From: JAYUDN01 sp043739785
GTDB lineage: Bacteria; Patescibacteriota; Gracilibacteria; BD1-5; UBA2023
Direction: 5' to 3'
DNA length: 24,337 nt
Assembly: GCA_043739785.1 (NCBI GenBank)
Contig: JAYUDN010000034.1
Location: forward strand, 1 to 24,337
Part shown: piece after piece, positions 1 through 9,774 of the stretch
How the letters are laid out: every line of letters begins with the position of its first letter
How positions within the stretch are numbered: the stretch's first letter is position 1
Notes under the pieces: generated by a model
The model's database searches: none
Seen by the model: only the letters and a program-made list of their open reading frames with translations
What the model was told of the DNA's origin: nothing
Made by a program: the position numbers and the translations under genes

Positions 1-1
1 A

Positions 2-766
2 TATGATATCGATACGCCATCCACGACCAGCAACAATACACTCAACATCGGAAATCTCCTCTTCGGGACGAGTATCGATGGTACGAATACGACCCTTTCG
101 AGTGGAAATATCGGTATCGGTATCGCTTCTCCAACTCTCGCAAAACTCCAGGTTGTAGGAAGTATATTCGGATATTCAGATAATATCTTCTTAGCGATCG
201 ATGATCAGACATCACCGAGAATGTGATTTACGAAAAAAGCAGGTTATAGCGGTATGTTTGCTCACTCGAATAATACTTCGTTTAGTATCGGTATGACGAA
301 TGCAACAACGATCGATCCTGCAGGTTACTCGAGTATCACACAACAGCTCGTTGTAGATACGGGTGGAAATGTCGGTATCAATACAACCAGCCCTTCCGAG
401 AAGCTCCACGTAGTTGGTAATGTCCTTGCGACATCGTACCTCTATATCTCGGATCGACGTCTCAAGAAGGATATCGAGAGTATCACGGGAAGCGGAGCTG
501 AGGATGTCCTCGAACGCCTCCAGGGAGTACGGTTCAAGTGGAAATCAGATGATAGAAGTGATATCGGGTTCATCGCGCAGGATGTCGAAAAGGTCCTCCC
601 AGAACTCGTCCATACCGGCAATGACGGTATGAAATCCGTCCAGTATGGAAATATCATACCACTCCTTGTGGAAGGATACAAATCAGAAAAAGCTCGGGCG
701 GATAGTCTCCAATCTCGACTCGATAGCCTCGAATCTCGTATCGAATCCCTCGAAAAAAACAAATAA
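2..766 (+). CDS. Fibre-like surface protein, C-terminal part with S74 intramolecular chaperone domain (5' end outside window)
   Basis: The frame is open from the left edge to TAA at 764-766, giving 254 residues; the true start lies outside the window. The visible N-terminal part has two NIGI/NVGI-type repeats (SGNIGIGIASPTLAKLQVVG and GGNVGINTTSPSEKLHVVG), common in stalks of trimeric fibres and adhesins. The SDRRLKKDI motif with the following IGFIAQDVEKVLPELV is the hallmark of the peptidase S74 / endosialidase chaperone domain. In studied members this domain trimerises the fibre and then cuts itself off using a Ser and a Lys five residues later; both are present here (S and K of SDRRLK). 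The tail after about residue 222 is a charged coiled coil, as in the family. One in-frame TGA (224-226) lies between repeats and reads as Gly. Inference: a cell-surface or secreted trimeric fibre, or possibly a prophage tail fibre; no other phage gene is visible. Confidence 0.8.
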
Positions 767-1141
767 CAATAGCTGCACCCTCCCGTATACAGGGATCTAG
801 ATTCTCTTTCTGGATTCCCGTTTTCACGGGAATGACACAGAAAAAGGGATTCCTCCACTCTACTCCGGTCGGAATGACACACCGGCTGTCATCCTCGCGT
901 ATGCGGGGATCCAGTTCCTAACGTTTACTAGATTCCAGTTTTCACGGGAATGACACAGGAAAGGAATCCTAAACTCAGTTAAACCATTACCCCCGATCTA
1001 CCTTTGGAATGGGGATCGAAAATCTCTATACTCAACTGGAAACCCTAAACTGCAAACCAGCTTACCAGCAAACCTGCAACGCTAAACCATAAGTACTAAA
1101 TTTTCTACCGTCTCTATCTTTCCCTCGTCTCTACCAATCTT
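767..1141. repeat. Intergenic region made of dispersed repeat modules
   Basis: No gene is supported in these 375 bases. In order they hold: a palindromic module at 811-838 (stem ATTCCCGT/ACGGGAAT, loop TTTC); a module at 844-880 around GGGATTCCTCC...CTCCGGTCGGAATGACAC; a module at 886-914 (CTGTCATCCTCGCGTATGCG and following GGGATCCAG); a second, damaged palindromic copy at 929-957; a module at 1040-1078 related to the complement of GTTTAGGGTTGCTGGTGAGC; and a pyrimidine-rich module at 1101-1136 ending just before the next start codon. The first hairpin lies 47 bases after the S74 gene's stop and could act as its transcription terminator, but it has no T-run. Confidence 0.75.
811..838. repeat. 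Palindromic repeat copy 1 (ATTCCCGT hairpin)
   Basis: A perfect 8-bp stem at 814-821 and 826-833 encloses a TTTC loop, followed by GACAC. Related copies lie at 929-957, at 3144-3172 (one stem base changed) and, inverted, at 6311-6337. In three of the four places the CTGTCATCCTCGCG-type module lies within about 80 bases, so the two travel together. Confidence 0.8.
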
Positions 1142-2833
1142 ATGATACAGCCACCCTCCATATCCAGAAGCCTCTCTCCGAGAAGAAAATTTTTCTATAC
1201 CTTTTTCTTCATCACCTCGCTTATTATTTTTGTTTTCCGATCGGACATAGCAAGCGCTATCAATACAGTGGCGAGTGGTTATAATATCACTTACGGTTCA
1301 GAAGTAGTTGTTGATGTAACATCTATCTGAGGGGATTGTCGTGGTCTTAGTATTCCAATTGGGTACAACAGATTTATCCCTACGAAGACCCTGAGAGAGT
1401 GGACTCGGTTTCAGAATGCTGCCCCATCCCTCAATATAGCCAATCCATGCTGTAGTGGGTTTACCGGAACGAATATTACAAAAAAAGCATGAGGAACAGA
1501 TAATGATATTGCGAACTCCGTGACTACAGACAATACGTGAAATATTATTATTGCTGGATATTTTGGATGAACGGGGACTGATTTATTTGGGACTAGTCTT
1601 ACACAGTCTTGACTTTACGATATTTTTGTTTCTAAACTCGATACCTCGGGAGTCCTTCTTTGGTCAAAAAAAGCATGAGGTTCTTCGACAGATTCAGCTA
1701 CATCTGTCGTAACAGATACCTCTGGTAATATCATCGTGACTTGATCTTTTGGATGAACTTCTACTGATATGTTCGGTAGTTCTTTGAGTGCCTCCTGAAC
1801 CACAGATACGTTTCTTGTAAAATTGAATGCTTCTGGATCTCTGGTATGGCTAAAAAATGGTGGGGGAAATGGATCGAGTAGTATTACTTCTGCTAATGGG
1901 GTAGCTGTTGACCGTTTCTGAAATATTTATGTTGTGGGAACCTATGATACGGACAGTATCGCACTCTTTGGAACGACTCTCTGAAACTCATGAGGAACGG
2001 ATATCTACGTAGCAAAACTGGATAGTTCTGGGAATACTTCCTGGGTGAGAAAAGCTGGAAGTACTTCGGCTGATAGCTGAAACGGGATTGTCGTTGATAA
2101 TTCCGGAAATGTCATAGTAACTGGTACCTATGGAGGTAGTGCTTCGGCTGATGTCTTCGGGACAACTCTCGCTAACTCTGGATCTATCGATACTTTTGTA
2201 GCCAAACTCGATGGCTCAGGAAGTCTTCTTTGGGTCAAAAAAGCATGAGGAACTGGGAATGATATTGGTAATTCCGTAGCTATCGATACTTCAAGTAATA
2301 TTTTTATAACCGGATACTTTGCTGGAACCAGCACTGATATCTATGGAACAGCTCTCACAGCTACCGGACGTTTTGATATCTTTGTGTCAAAACTCGATCC
2401 TTCGGGGAATCCACTCTGGTCGAAGCGAGCTGGAGGATATGATAATGGCATCAAGGGTTCTCGATACGATGTAGGGTATTCAGCCAGTACAGACCCATCT
2501 GGAAATGTATATGTAACTGGGTATTTCGGATGAACGAGTGCTGATGTATTTGGTTCTACTTTTACGAGTTCATGAGGTTCTGATGTTGTCCTTGCCAAAC
2601 TCGATGGATCTGGGAATACTCTCTGGGTGAAAAAAGGTGGTTGAACGAGTGATGATATAGGCTATGGAGCTACCACCGATCCATCTGGAAATATTATGGT
2701 TGGAGGATCTTTTATTTCACCTACGATGGACCTTTTCGGTACCACCCTTACCAACCCAGGATGATCAGTACCTACTGATATCTTCCTTGCTAAACTCTCT
2801 CCGAGTGGGAATAATATGTTAACATGTCAGTAG
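1142..2833 (+). CDS. Secreted SBBP-repeat beta-propeller protein
   Basis: ATG at 1142 to TAG at 2831-2833 gives 563 residues with TGA read as Gly. The N-terminus is a signal peptide: basic start (RSLSPRRK), hydrophobic run, then ASA near residue 40 as a likely cleavage site. The rest is about seven imperfect repeats of 50-70 residues with the pattern D-hydrophobic-FGT.L..SG..D.FV.KLD.SG..LW.KKAGG, then SGN(I/V)-VTG(Y/T). This is the SBBP beta-propeller repeat typical of exported proteins. There are 18 in-frame TGA codons, the most of any gene here. Repeat alignment decodes them directly: KKA-TGA-G matches KRAGG, YFG-TGA-TS matches YFAGTS, and NT-TGA-NI matches TSGNI. Tryptophan is written TGG at the conserved LW position, which argues against UGA as Trp. 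The pyrimidine-rich repeat directly upstream leaves no clear Shine-Dalgarno site. The role is unknown; surface binding or scaffolding is an inference. Confidence 0.85.
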
Positions 2834-2870
2834 TTGGATTGATGAATCGACCGAGATTCAACTTTGTATC

Positions 2871-2906
2871 ATTCCTTTTCCGAGGACTCGGGAAAGGAAT
2901 TTTTTT
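2871..2906 (+). terminator. Rho-independent terminator of the SBBP gene
   Basis: Arms ATTCCTTTTCCGAG (2871-2884) and CTCGGGAAAGGAAT (2887-2900) pair over 14 positions with one T-G wobble, and are followed by TTTTTT. It lies 38 bases past the TAG of the SBBP gene. This is the clearest intrinsic terminator in the window. Confidence 0.85.
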
Positions 2907-3311
2907 GATTTCACGAGTACCATTCTTCACATGAAAATGGATCACTTCAATTCAGTTGGAATGACAAACTACAAATCTAGAGCTGTAGTACTCTAATTTT
3001 CATTCAATTCTGCCCTTGATGTTATTTCGATAAGAATGACAAAAAAAGACTCCACCACTTTATTTCAGTTCGCTTCACTCCGGTCAGAATGAATAACTGG
3101 CTGTCATCCTCGCGCATGCGGGGGTATCCATTTTCTAGTCTTTTCTGGATTCCCGTTTTCACGGTAATGACACATGGGAATGGAATGCAACATAGAGCGA
3201 AACCACCCTTGGATGGGGGTCTTTTTTACCCGTTCTACCTTTCTACTCTTCTACCATCTCTATAGTTCTTTCGTCTCTACAGTTCCATCGTCTTTCGTCT
3301 CTATCGTTCTT
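2907..3311. repeat. Repeat-rich gap between convergent genes
   Basis: No gene is supported. The stretch holds degenerate GGAATGACA fragments (about 2949-3045), a TTCACTCCGGTCAGAATGA module (3056-3093), a CTGTCATCCTCGCGCATGCG module (3101-3129), a palindromic module (3144-3172) and a long run of the pyrimidine-rich TCTACC/TCGTCTCTA module (3234-3311) reaching the stop codon of valS. Here the pyrimidine strand is the plus strand and no plus-strand gene follows, unlike the other copies. Confidence 0.7.
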
Positions 3312-6098
3312 CTACCCAAGCGCTTTATATTTGGCTTCGAGCTTAGTGAGTTGTTCCTTCGATGACTTTTGTTTCTCCATCTCAGCGCGTACGACTTTTT
3401 CTGGAGCGTTGCTCACGAAGTTATTGTTCATGAGTTTTTCTCCGAGCGTTCTCAGATAGCTTTTCTTGTCTTGGATTTCAGCAAGGAGACGCGCTTTTTC
3501 CTCTTCGATCTTTCCTTCGTCGATAGCAGCATCTACATAGACATCGATTCCCCGCACAATCGCGAAGGCAAACCTTGAGCTCTCGACTGGTTTTTCTCTC
3601 AGGGTGATCATACTCGTACGAGTAAGGCCAGAGAGGAGGGTGATATTCTCCTCGACAATAGTCCCGATACTACCGAGAAGATACACCTCACGGAATTCTC
3701 ACGGGCTGACCTTGGCTTCGGACCGAAGATTGCGGATGGTTCTTACGAGATCAAAGAGGATGACCATCTCTGACTCGATCGCTTCATCTCGTTTCCAGAC
3801 ATTCTCAGGCCATGGACTCATCATGAGAAATTCAGTGATTTTCTCTCGATCCGTTACTTGCTGATAGAGGGCTTCGGTGATAAACGGGATATAGGGATGG
3901 GCGAGCTTCAGAAGCGTCAAGAGGACATAGGAGATCACTTCTTTTCCGAGTTGACTTCGGTCTTTTTCAAGCTTGTAGGCCTCGATGACGAAGTCCGCAA
4001 ATTCATCTCGGATAAAGGTCATGAGTTCTCCTCCAGTGACTGAGAAGCTATACTTCTCCATCCCTTCGGTCGAACGGTCGATAAGACCAGAAAGTCGTGA
4101 GAGAATCCATCGCTCATAGGGAAGGAGATTTTTCTTATTCTTCGATATGAGTTTCATAAGCTCGGTATCGGTCGTGGTAATCGACCCAACATTCATCGAG
4201 ACAAATCGAGCGATATTCCAGAGTTTATTGAGAAAGAGTGAGTACTCTTCGACACTCTGGATAGAGAAATTCATATTATTTCCTGGAGTATTTCCGATGG
4301 TGAGTCCGAGTCTCAGGGCGTCTGCTGAGTACTCTTCGATGACGGTGAGTGGATCGATAATATCTCCAGAACTTTTACTCATTTTTTGTCATTTTTCATT
4401 GAGCACGAGTCCGTGGAGGTAGATCGTCGTAAATGGGGTCTGCCCTGTGAACTCATAGCCCATAAGGAGCATACGGATCACCCAGAAGAAAAGTATATCG
4501 TGTCCGGTCTCGAGGACATTCGCTGGGTAGTATTTCTTGAAAAATGCACCAGGATCATCGATCTTCCAGTCGAGTACCGAGAATGGCCAGAGGGCACTAC
4601 TGAACCAGGTGTCGAGCACATCCTCATCCCTCCTCAGATCGCCCTCTGAAACACTCGTTCTTCGAGCTTTTCGTTCTGTTCCTCATTCATCGTACTGTCC
4701 ATGTACGATTCATTCCTGTACTCACTCAGCACTCGAATTCCTTCGTGTTTGAGAGGTCGATGAAGCTATATTTTCATTGTAGTTTCGTATGATTTGAGCG
4801 ATATCTCGTCATACTCCTATGAGTTCTCCAGTTTCTTTATGAAAGTAAGCAGGTATCTGATGCCCCCACCAGAGTTGGCGAGAGATGCACCAATCTCTGA
4901 GGTTATAGATCCAGTCTTCGAAGGTCTTCTCAAATCGGGAAGGGATAACATCGAATTCGTTATTCTTATAGCCCGTGATGACTTTTTCTGCCATTTTCGA
5001 AGCGCGGACAAACCACTGCGTCGAGATCACCGATTCGATCCGACACTTCCCACGACTACAAAAACCTACCGTATGGGTATAGGGTTCGACTTTGACGAGG
5101 TTTCCCTTCGCCCTGAGGAGCTCTACGATGTTATCTCTTGCCTCTCCAGATCCGTACTGTCCCGCAAAAATCCCCGCCTCTTCAGTCATATATCCCTTCT
5201 TATCGAGGACTCGGTAATCCGTGCGAATCCCGTGTCGTTTTGCCGTTTCGAAATCAGCACCATCGTGCGCGGGGGTGATTTTTACCACTCCAGTCCCGAA
5301 CTCCATATCGACCATCTCATCTCCGATGATCGGGATTTCCTTGTTGACGATCGGGAGGATGACCGATTTGCCTATCATTTTCTTATACCGCTTATCTTTC
5401 GGGTGGACGGCAACGGCGAGATCTGCGAGCAACGTCTCTGGTCGCGTGGTTGCGACGATGAGTTCATTGTCCGTACCGGATACGAAGTAATTGATATAGT
5501 ACATTTTTTCTTCAATCTCTCTGTGTTCGACCTCGATATCTGAGATGACGGAGTCGAGGGCAGGGGAGTAGTTGACCATATACTCTCCACGGTATATGAG
5601 TCACTTGTTATAGAGATCAACGAATATATCCTCTACGAGTGCATTCGACTTTTCATCGAAGGTATATCGCTCTTTTGACCAGTCGACCGAGGCCCCCATC
5701 TTCCCGACCTGTCACTGAATATGTCATCCATATTCAGTGACCCACTCTTTACAGGCTTCGATAAATGCTTCTCGCCCGATCTCCTTACGAGGGGTTCCGA
5801 GCTTCAGTAGTTTCTCTTCAACTCGTGCTTGTGTCGATATCCCAGCATGATCCGTTCCAGGAAGCCAGAGAGTACTATCACCCTTCATGCGATGGTAACG
5901 TGTCATGATATCCTCAAGCGCCAGCATTAGAGCGTGTCCTATGTGGAGTTTTCCGGTAACATTGGGCGGAGGAATCGGTATATAAAAAGTTTTTCCAGTT
6001 TTACTTGGTTCTACCGGTTCGAAACAATGGGATTTTTTCCATTCGTCGTAGAGCTTGTTTTCGAAATCTTTCGGGGAGTATGCCTTCGGGAAGTCCAT
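3312..6098 (-). CDS. valS: Valyl-tRNA synthetase
   Basis: Class I synthetase that charges tRNA-Val with valine in the cytoplasm. ATG at 6096-6098 to TAG at 3312-3314 gives 928 residues, normal for bacterial ValRS. HIGH is at residues 52-55 (PPPNVTGKLHIGHA); the editing domain has ATTRPET at about 216-222 and GTGVVKITPAHDGADF; DVLDTWFSSALWP marks the return to the catalytic core; KMSKS is at 572-576. The anticodon-binding domain and a C-terminal charged coiled-coil arm (about residues 865-928) complete it. Nine in-frame TGA codons read as Gly. Gly570 just before QKMSKS and the Gly of GLIYRG are conserved family glycines. With the standard code the gene falls into at least five pieces. The upstream region carries two repeat modules and the spaced pyrimidine tract. 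No operon partner is evident. Confidence 0.97.
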
Positions 6099-6507
6099 AG
6101 GGAAGAGAGTTTAGGGTTTAGGGTTGCTGGTGAGCTGGTTAGTTGTTAAGAGTTGAGGGTTATGTAACGATAGAAGAGTAGAAACGGTGGAAGAGTTTTT
6201 GAATCCCCCTTCCAAGGGGGGGTAGGGGGGTAAAGCAAAGTTGAGAGGTGGTGAAATGTGAAATGGAAGTAGCATTAGTACGCCCATTGTGGGGGAATCA
6301 CTTTTACTGTGTCATTCCCGTGAAAACGGGAATCCAGAGAAAAAAACTGGATCCCCGCATACGCGAGGATGATACAGCAGGGGAGACAACTCACAAGGAC
6401 TCGGGAGGAATACTAATTTTTCTGAACCTAATGATTAAATTCTGAAAAGAAAGAATCTGAAACTCAATTTTACGGGTATAAATATATCTCTTATTGGCTA
6501 TAAGTCC
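6099..6507. repeat. Repeat cluster upstream of valS
   Basis: No gene is supported. Going away from the valS start, it holds the GTTTAGGGTTGCTGGTGAGC module (6116-6150), a short pyrimidine/purine module (6168-6195), a C/G-rich palindromic element half (6203-6231, CCCCCTTCCAAGGGGG), an inverted palindromic module (6311-6337) and an inverted CTGGATCCCCGCATACGCGA module (6345-6375). The remainder to 6507 is AT-rich with no feature that I can name. Confidence 0.7.
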
Positions 6508-6562
6508 AGTAAATTATCACTTTTTGTGAAAAATTTTTACAAGTGAGAATTTACTATTTTTC
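6508..6562 (+). terminator. Long hairpin with following T-run (terminator-like, both-strand candidate)
   Basis: Arms AGTAAATTATCACTT (6508-6522) and AAGTGAGAATTTACT (6541-6555) pair over 15 positions with one central A-G mismatch. The inner sequence GTGAAAAATTTTTAC pairs further. ATTTTT follows on the plus strand. The sugar transferase gene on the minus strand ends 57 bases away, so the hairpin may end its transcript although the T-run is on the other strand. It could also be a relic of a palindromic element. No plus-strand gene precedes it. Confidence 0.45.
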
Positions 6563-6618
6563 CATTTAAGATTTTCCCCTTTGTCCTCCTCACCAGCAAT
6601 CGCGAATCAGCAATCATA

Positions 6619-8046
6619 CTATCTTCCAAACGCCCGAGCAATCACCACCCCAATCGTCCTAAACAGGATGATGATATCGAGGCCGATAGAATAGTGTTCG
6701 ATATAGTATGTATCGAGGGCTACTTCATCTTCGAAGTTATTTTGTTCCCTTCCGTGTGTTTGTGCCATACCAGTAATCCCAGGCTTGATGGTTAGCACCT
6801 GATATTGGTACTCCTCATATCCCGCTACTTCGCGTGGCTGATGTGGACGAGGTCAGACGAGTGACATATTGCCGATCAGTACATTGAAGAGCTGGGGGAG
6901 TTCATCGAGAGAGAGCTTTTCGATAATCTTTCCTACTCGAGTCTTACGAGGATCATTTCCTATTTTGTAGACAGGTCATTTTCTCGTGTTGTTATCCCCC
7001 TTGAGATGTTCCTCATATTTGAGTGCCGTATCTTCTTTTTCGCTGACTCCATAGCCATCTTTGACAGAGTATTTCCAGTACATATATCGGAATTTGTAGA
7101 GAAAAAAATCCTTCCCACCCATCCCAACTCGACGGTTTTTGTATATGACGGGTCCTGAGGGATCCTCCAGTTTGATAAAAAGTCCGATAAGGAGGAGGAG
7201 GGGAGAAAGAATGATAAGACCCAGTAAGGAGACGATAGCGTCAATAGCTCGCTTTATGACTCGTTCAAAGGGCTCTATGGTGACTGAGGAGGCTTCCATG
7301 ACAGAGGTTCCTCATATCGTGGTTTCTCGCTGAGGAATATGAGCTGTTCGTCACTCGATCTTCGGGTAAGCAAAACGTACTCCATATATCTTACAGAGTT
7401 CTATGGAAGAAATGGTAGATGGGGTATTTCGCTTCTCACCGAGATAAAAAAGGACATCTATGTTTCGGTCGCGTATAAGATCCGCTATTTTTTCTCTATT
7501 TCCCTCTTCTCACATGACTCCGTAGTGTGTAAACCACGAGTCCTTGTATGGTATATTCTCGGTATTTCCTACGATGAGGATCCGCTGCTTCGGTAAGAGC
7601 CCATATTTTGAAAGCGCGATATAGAAGATATGGACGAAGATACGTAGAAGTACAGATCCTAGAGTCGAAAAGATGTAAGCGAAAAAGATGATGAGTCGAG
7701 GTATCTCTGTTTTAAAAATAAATCCTGATCCGAGGTAGACGATACCGATAAAAAATATAAACCAGCTAAAGGCTTGTCGTAGCGTTATAAAAATCTCTTC
7801 TGAGAGGGGAGTGTCAGGCGTTTTCTGATAGAGCCCCTTGAGCGAAAAGAGAAAGAGCCAGAGGAGAGCCCCAAGGAGCGCGAAGATTATGAGTTCATTT
7901 TCTGGAATCGTCTGTATAGGAAGCTGGATACTCGGTATCAAATCAGTTCTCGCACGAACCAATCCCGCAAGAAGAAATGCTCCAAGAATAATCAAGAAAT
8001 CAAATGGGATTTTTATAAGCGAGTAGAGAATCCGTGATCGATACAT
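6619..8046 (-). CDS. Polyprenyl-phosphate sugar (hexose-1-phosphate) transferase, WbaP/PssY-like
   Basis: Membrane enzyme that moves a sugar-1-phosphate from a nucleotide sugar to undecaprenyl phosphate, the first step of exopolysaccharide or surface glycan assembly. ATG at 8044-8046 to TAG at 6619-6621 gives 475 residues, the usual full length for the polytopic subfamily. The N-terminal third has about four membrane segments, then a Rossmann-like part (ILIVGNTENIPYKD), then from about residue 250 the catalytic bacterial sugar transferase domain: RAIDAIVSLLGLIILSP membrane hairpin, NRRVGMGGKDFFLYKFRYM, LDELPQLFNVL, NMSLVGPRP (Gly398 encoded by TGA at 6853-6855) and KPGITGMAQ. Five TGA codons in all read as Gly. 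A pyrimidine-rich repeat tract lies directly before the start. No other glycan gene is adjacent, so the exact sugar is not predictable. Confidence 0.93.
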
Positions 8047-8105
8047 GAGGGGAAGGTAGGGGATTGATAGGAAAGGTAGAAATGAGGGAAAGGTAGAAAC
8101 GTAAA
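8047..8105 (-). repeat. Pyrimidine-rich repeat tract before the sugar transferase start
   Basis: On the coding (minus) strand this reads as repeated TTTCTACCTTTCC(C) units ending in CTTCCCCTC directly before ATG. It resembles the tracts at 1101-1136 (before the SBBP gene) and 18682-18740 (upstream of the ABC-F gene). No Shine-Dalgarno site is visible. Function unknown. Confidence 0.55.
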
Positions 8106-8270
8106 AACAATGTAAATACGTTCTTCATCAGCCATCGAATACTGGGGTATATTTTAGAAACTTTTCCATTTTTTACAAATACAATTTCCTTCTTCTCTTA
8201 TCGAATTCTTCTCACTTTTTTCACTTATGAATAATCTCCTTGAAAATAATAGAATACTGATTAGGATAAG

Positions 8271-8801
8271 ATGGTTCGCATTCCGGCTGAAACCATACGC
8301 ACTATGCTACTCCCTATTGTCTATTTCTTTTTATTCTTCATTCTTCTCTATACGGGAGGTTACTTTTACTTCCGAACCCAGGTTCAGAAGCATGAACAGT
8401 ACCTGATATCACTCTATATCGAAAAAATAGGAAAAATCCCGGCAATTATCGAGACTATGCGCCCCTATGTGGCCAATGAGAAAGTATTTGACTCACTGAT
8501 TCGTCTTCATCGGGATTCGATTATAGCCACGAATAACAGTATCTATGATATCCTTGGGAGTAACCTCTTGGTCCAGCGTGAATTCGAGTTTCTGATGAAA
8601 CTCTCAGTACAAATTCCCGAAATCCAAAAGAAGGAATATTTTCTCTACATGCGGGACTTCTTCCTGAAGTGAGAACGAAACATGAGAAAGTACTTCACAT
8701 CCGTAAATCAGTCGATTCATCAGTATAACCGCTTTATCGATATAAAAAATCTCACCATTATCGGATACCTCTTCCCAGGAGATAGCATACGGGAAATATA
8801 G
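8271..8801 (+). CDS. LemA-family-like membrane protein
   Basis: ATG at 8271 to TAG at 8799-8801 gives 176 residues, close to the LemA length of about 180-200. One TGA (8670-8672) reads as Gly. Residues 12-33 form a single N-terminal membrane segment; the rest is predicted helical and cytosolic or extracellular. IGKIPAIIETMRPYVANEK resembles the LemA helix (dLIPNLVETVKGYa.HE), and SVNQSIHQYNRFI resembles the LemA C-terminal V..YN..I signature. LemA proteins are membrane proteins of unclear function. It lies 129 bases before lgt on the same strand and could share its transcript. Divergent from the sugar transferase; the 224-base gap must hold both promoters, but no convincing -35/-10 pair was found. 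The family call rests on remembered motifs, so moderate confidence. Confidence 0.6.
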
Positions 8802-8930
8802 ATTTTTCTCCTCATTTTCCGAATACCATCTCCCCTTAAACCCCCATATTCTCACATAGTTTACTAGTAGTAAAATTACTCTCACTCCTAATAATTACTT
8901 TTTAGAATAAACTAATTTAATATCAATTAT

Positions 8931-9701
8931 ATGACTATATTCGAACTCCATATTTTCTTGATTACCATAGCTCCGACATGGTATGGACTGATGTATGCTA
9001 TAGGGTTCATCCTTGGCTACCAGATAGTGAAATATAATAAAAAATTTAGTGAGTTTGAAATCGATAGCCTTCTTTTTTATGTATTTCTTGGGGTAGTACT
9101 TGGTGGAAGGTTTTGATATGTGATTTTCTATAATCTCCCGTATTTTCTCAGCCACCCGATGGAGGTATTTATGCCATGGAAATGAGGGATGAGTTTTCAT
9201 GGGGGAGTAATCTGAGTCATACTCGCCATAGTATATTTTTCTTCAAAATATAAAAAATCATTATTTCTCGTTGGTGATGAAGTTACGAGTATATTGCCGA
9301 TCGGACTCGGCGCAGGAAGGATCGGGAATTTTATCAATGGAGAGCTCATCGGTTTTCCGGGATATAGTGGTCCATTCGCAATGGTCAAAAATGGAGTTTC
9401 TCATTTTCCTACCCCCCTCCTCGAGTCGACGCTTGAAGGACTCTGTCTAGGATTACTTCTCTGGTATACCTACACGCATAGGAAATTTAGCGGTCAAGTC
9501 AGTGCAGTATTTCTTCTATGATATGGTGTTTTTCGTCTTCTAGCTGAGTTTACGAGGCTTCCAGATGCTCAAATAGGATATCTCTTCTGAACCCACTGGA
9601 TTACTCTAGGAATGATCCTTACATTCCCTATGATACTTGGCGGAGTATGGGTATGGGTTTTATGAAAAAATAGTATACTGAAGTCATGAAGAGCGGTATA
9701 G
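8931..9701 (+). CDS. lgt: Prolipoprotein diacylglyceryl transferase
   Basis: Membrane enzyme that moves diacylglycerol from phosphatidylglycerol to the lipobox cysteine of prolipoproteins, the first step of lipoprotein maturation. ATG at 8931 to TAG at 9699-9701 gives 256 residues, slightly short but complete. Signature motifs: MPWKGGMSFHGGVIG (about residues 81-95; the first Gly of KGG and the final Gly are TGA; His90 matches the essential His), GAGRIGNFINGELIG (residues 127-141, with the Lgt signature Arg130, Asn133, Glu138), and a C-terminal YGVFRLLAEFTRLPDAQIG. Seven TGA codons all read as Gly, one of the highest densities here. Several hydrophobic segments fit the known seven-helix topology. 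The start is supported by the family N-terminus and an AT-rich upstream stretch, though without a clear ribosome binding site. Its presence implies that the cell makes lipoproteins. Confidence 0.95.
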
Positions 9702-9774
9702 CAGAAAAAAATTGGTATCTGAAGAGTTATTCATAGAAGTATTTCTGAATCCTCAGGGGCTTTCCAACTACAAC

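Noticed and set aside
767..1141. CRISPR array
   Set aside because: Repeats differ in type, spacing and orientation, with no regular spacers and no cas genes.
1142..2833. UGA read as Trp (table 4) or selenocysteine
   Set aside because: TGA positions match glycine in the sister repeats and in conserved motifs, tryptophan is written TGG, and many TGA per gene without a SECIS-like pattern argue against selenocysteine.
4794..5543. 249-codon plus-strand open frame opposite valS
   Set aside because: It is the shadow of valS, whose minus-strand protein has clear family motifs; the plus frame resembles nothing.
3312..6098. valS as a decayed pseudogene with several nonsense codons
   Set aside because: All interruptions are TGA, none TAA or TAG, and the reading frame and family motifs run unbroken through them; the same holds in every other gene here.
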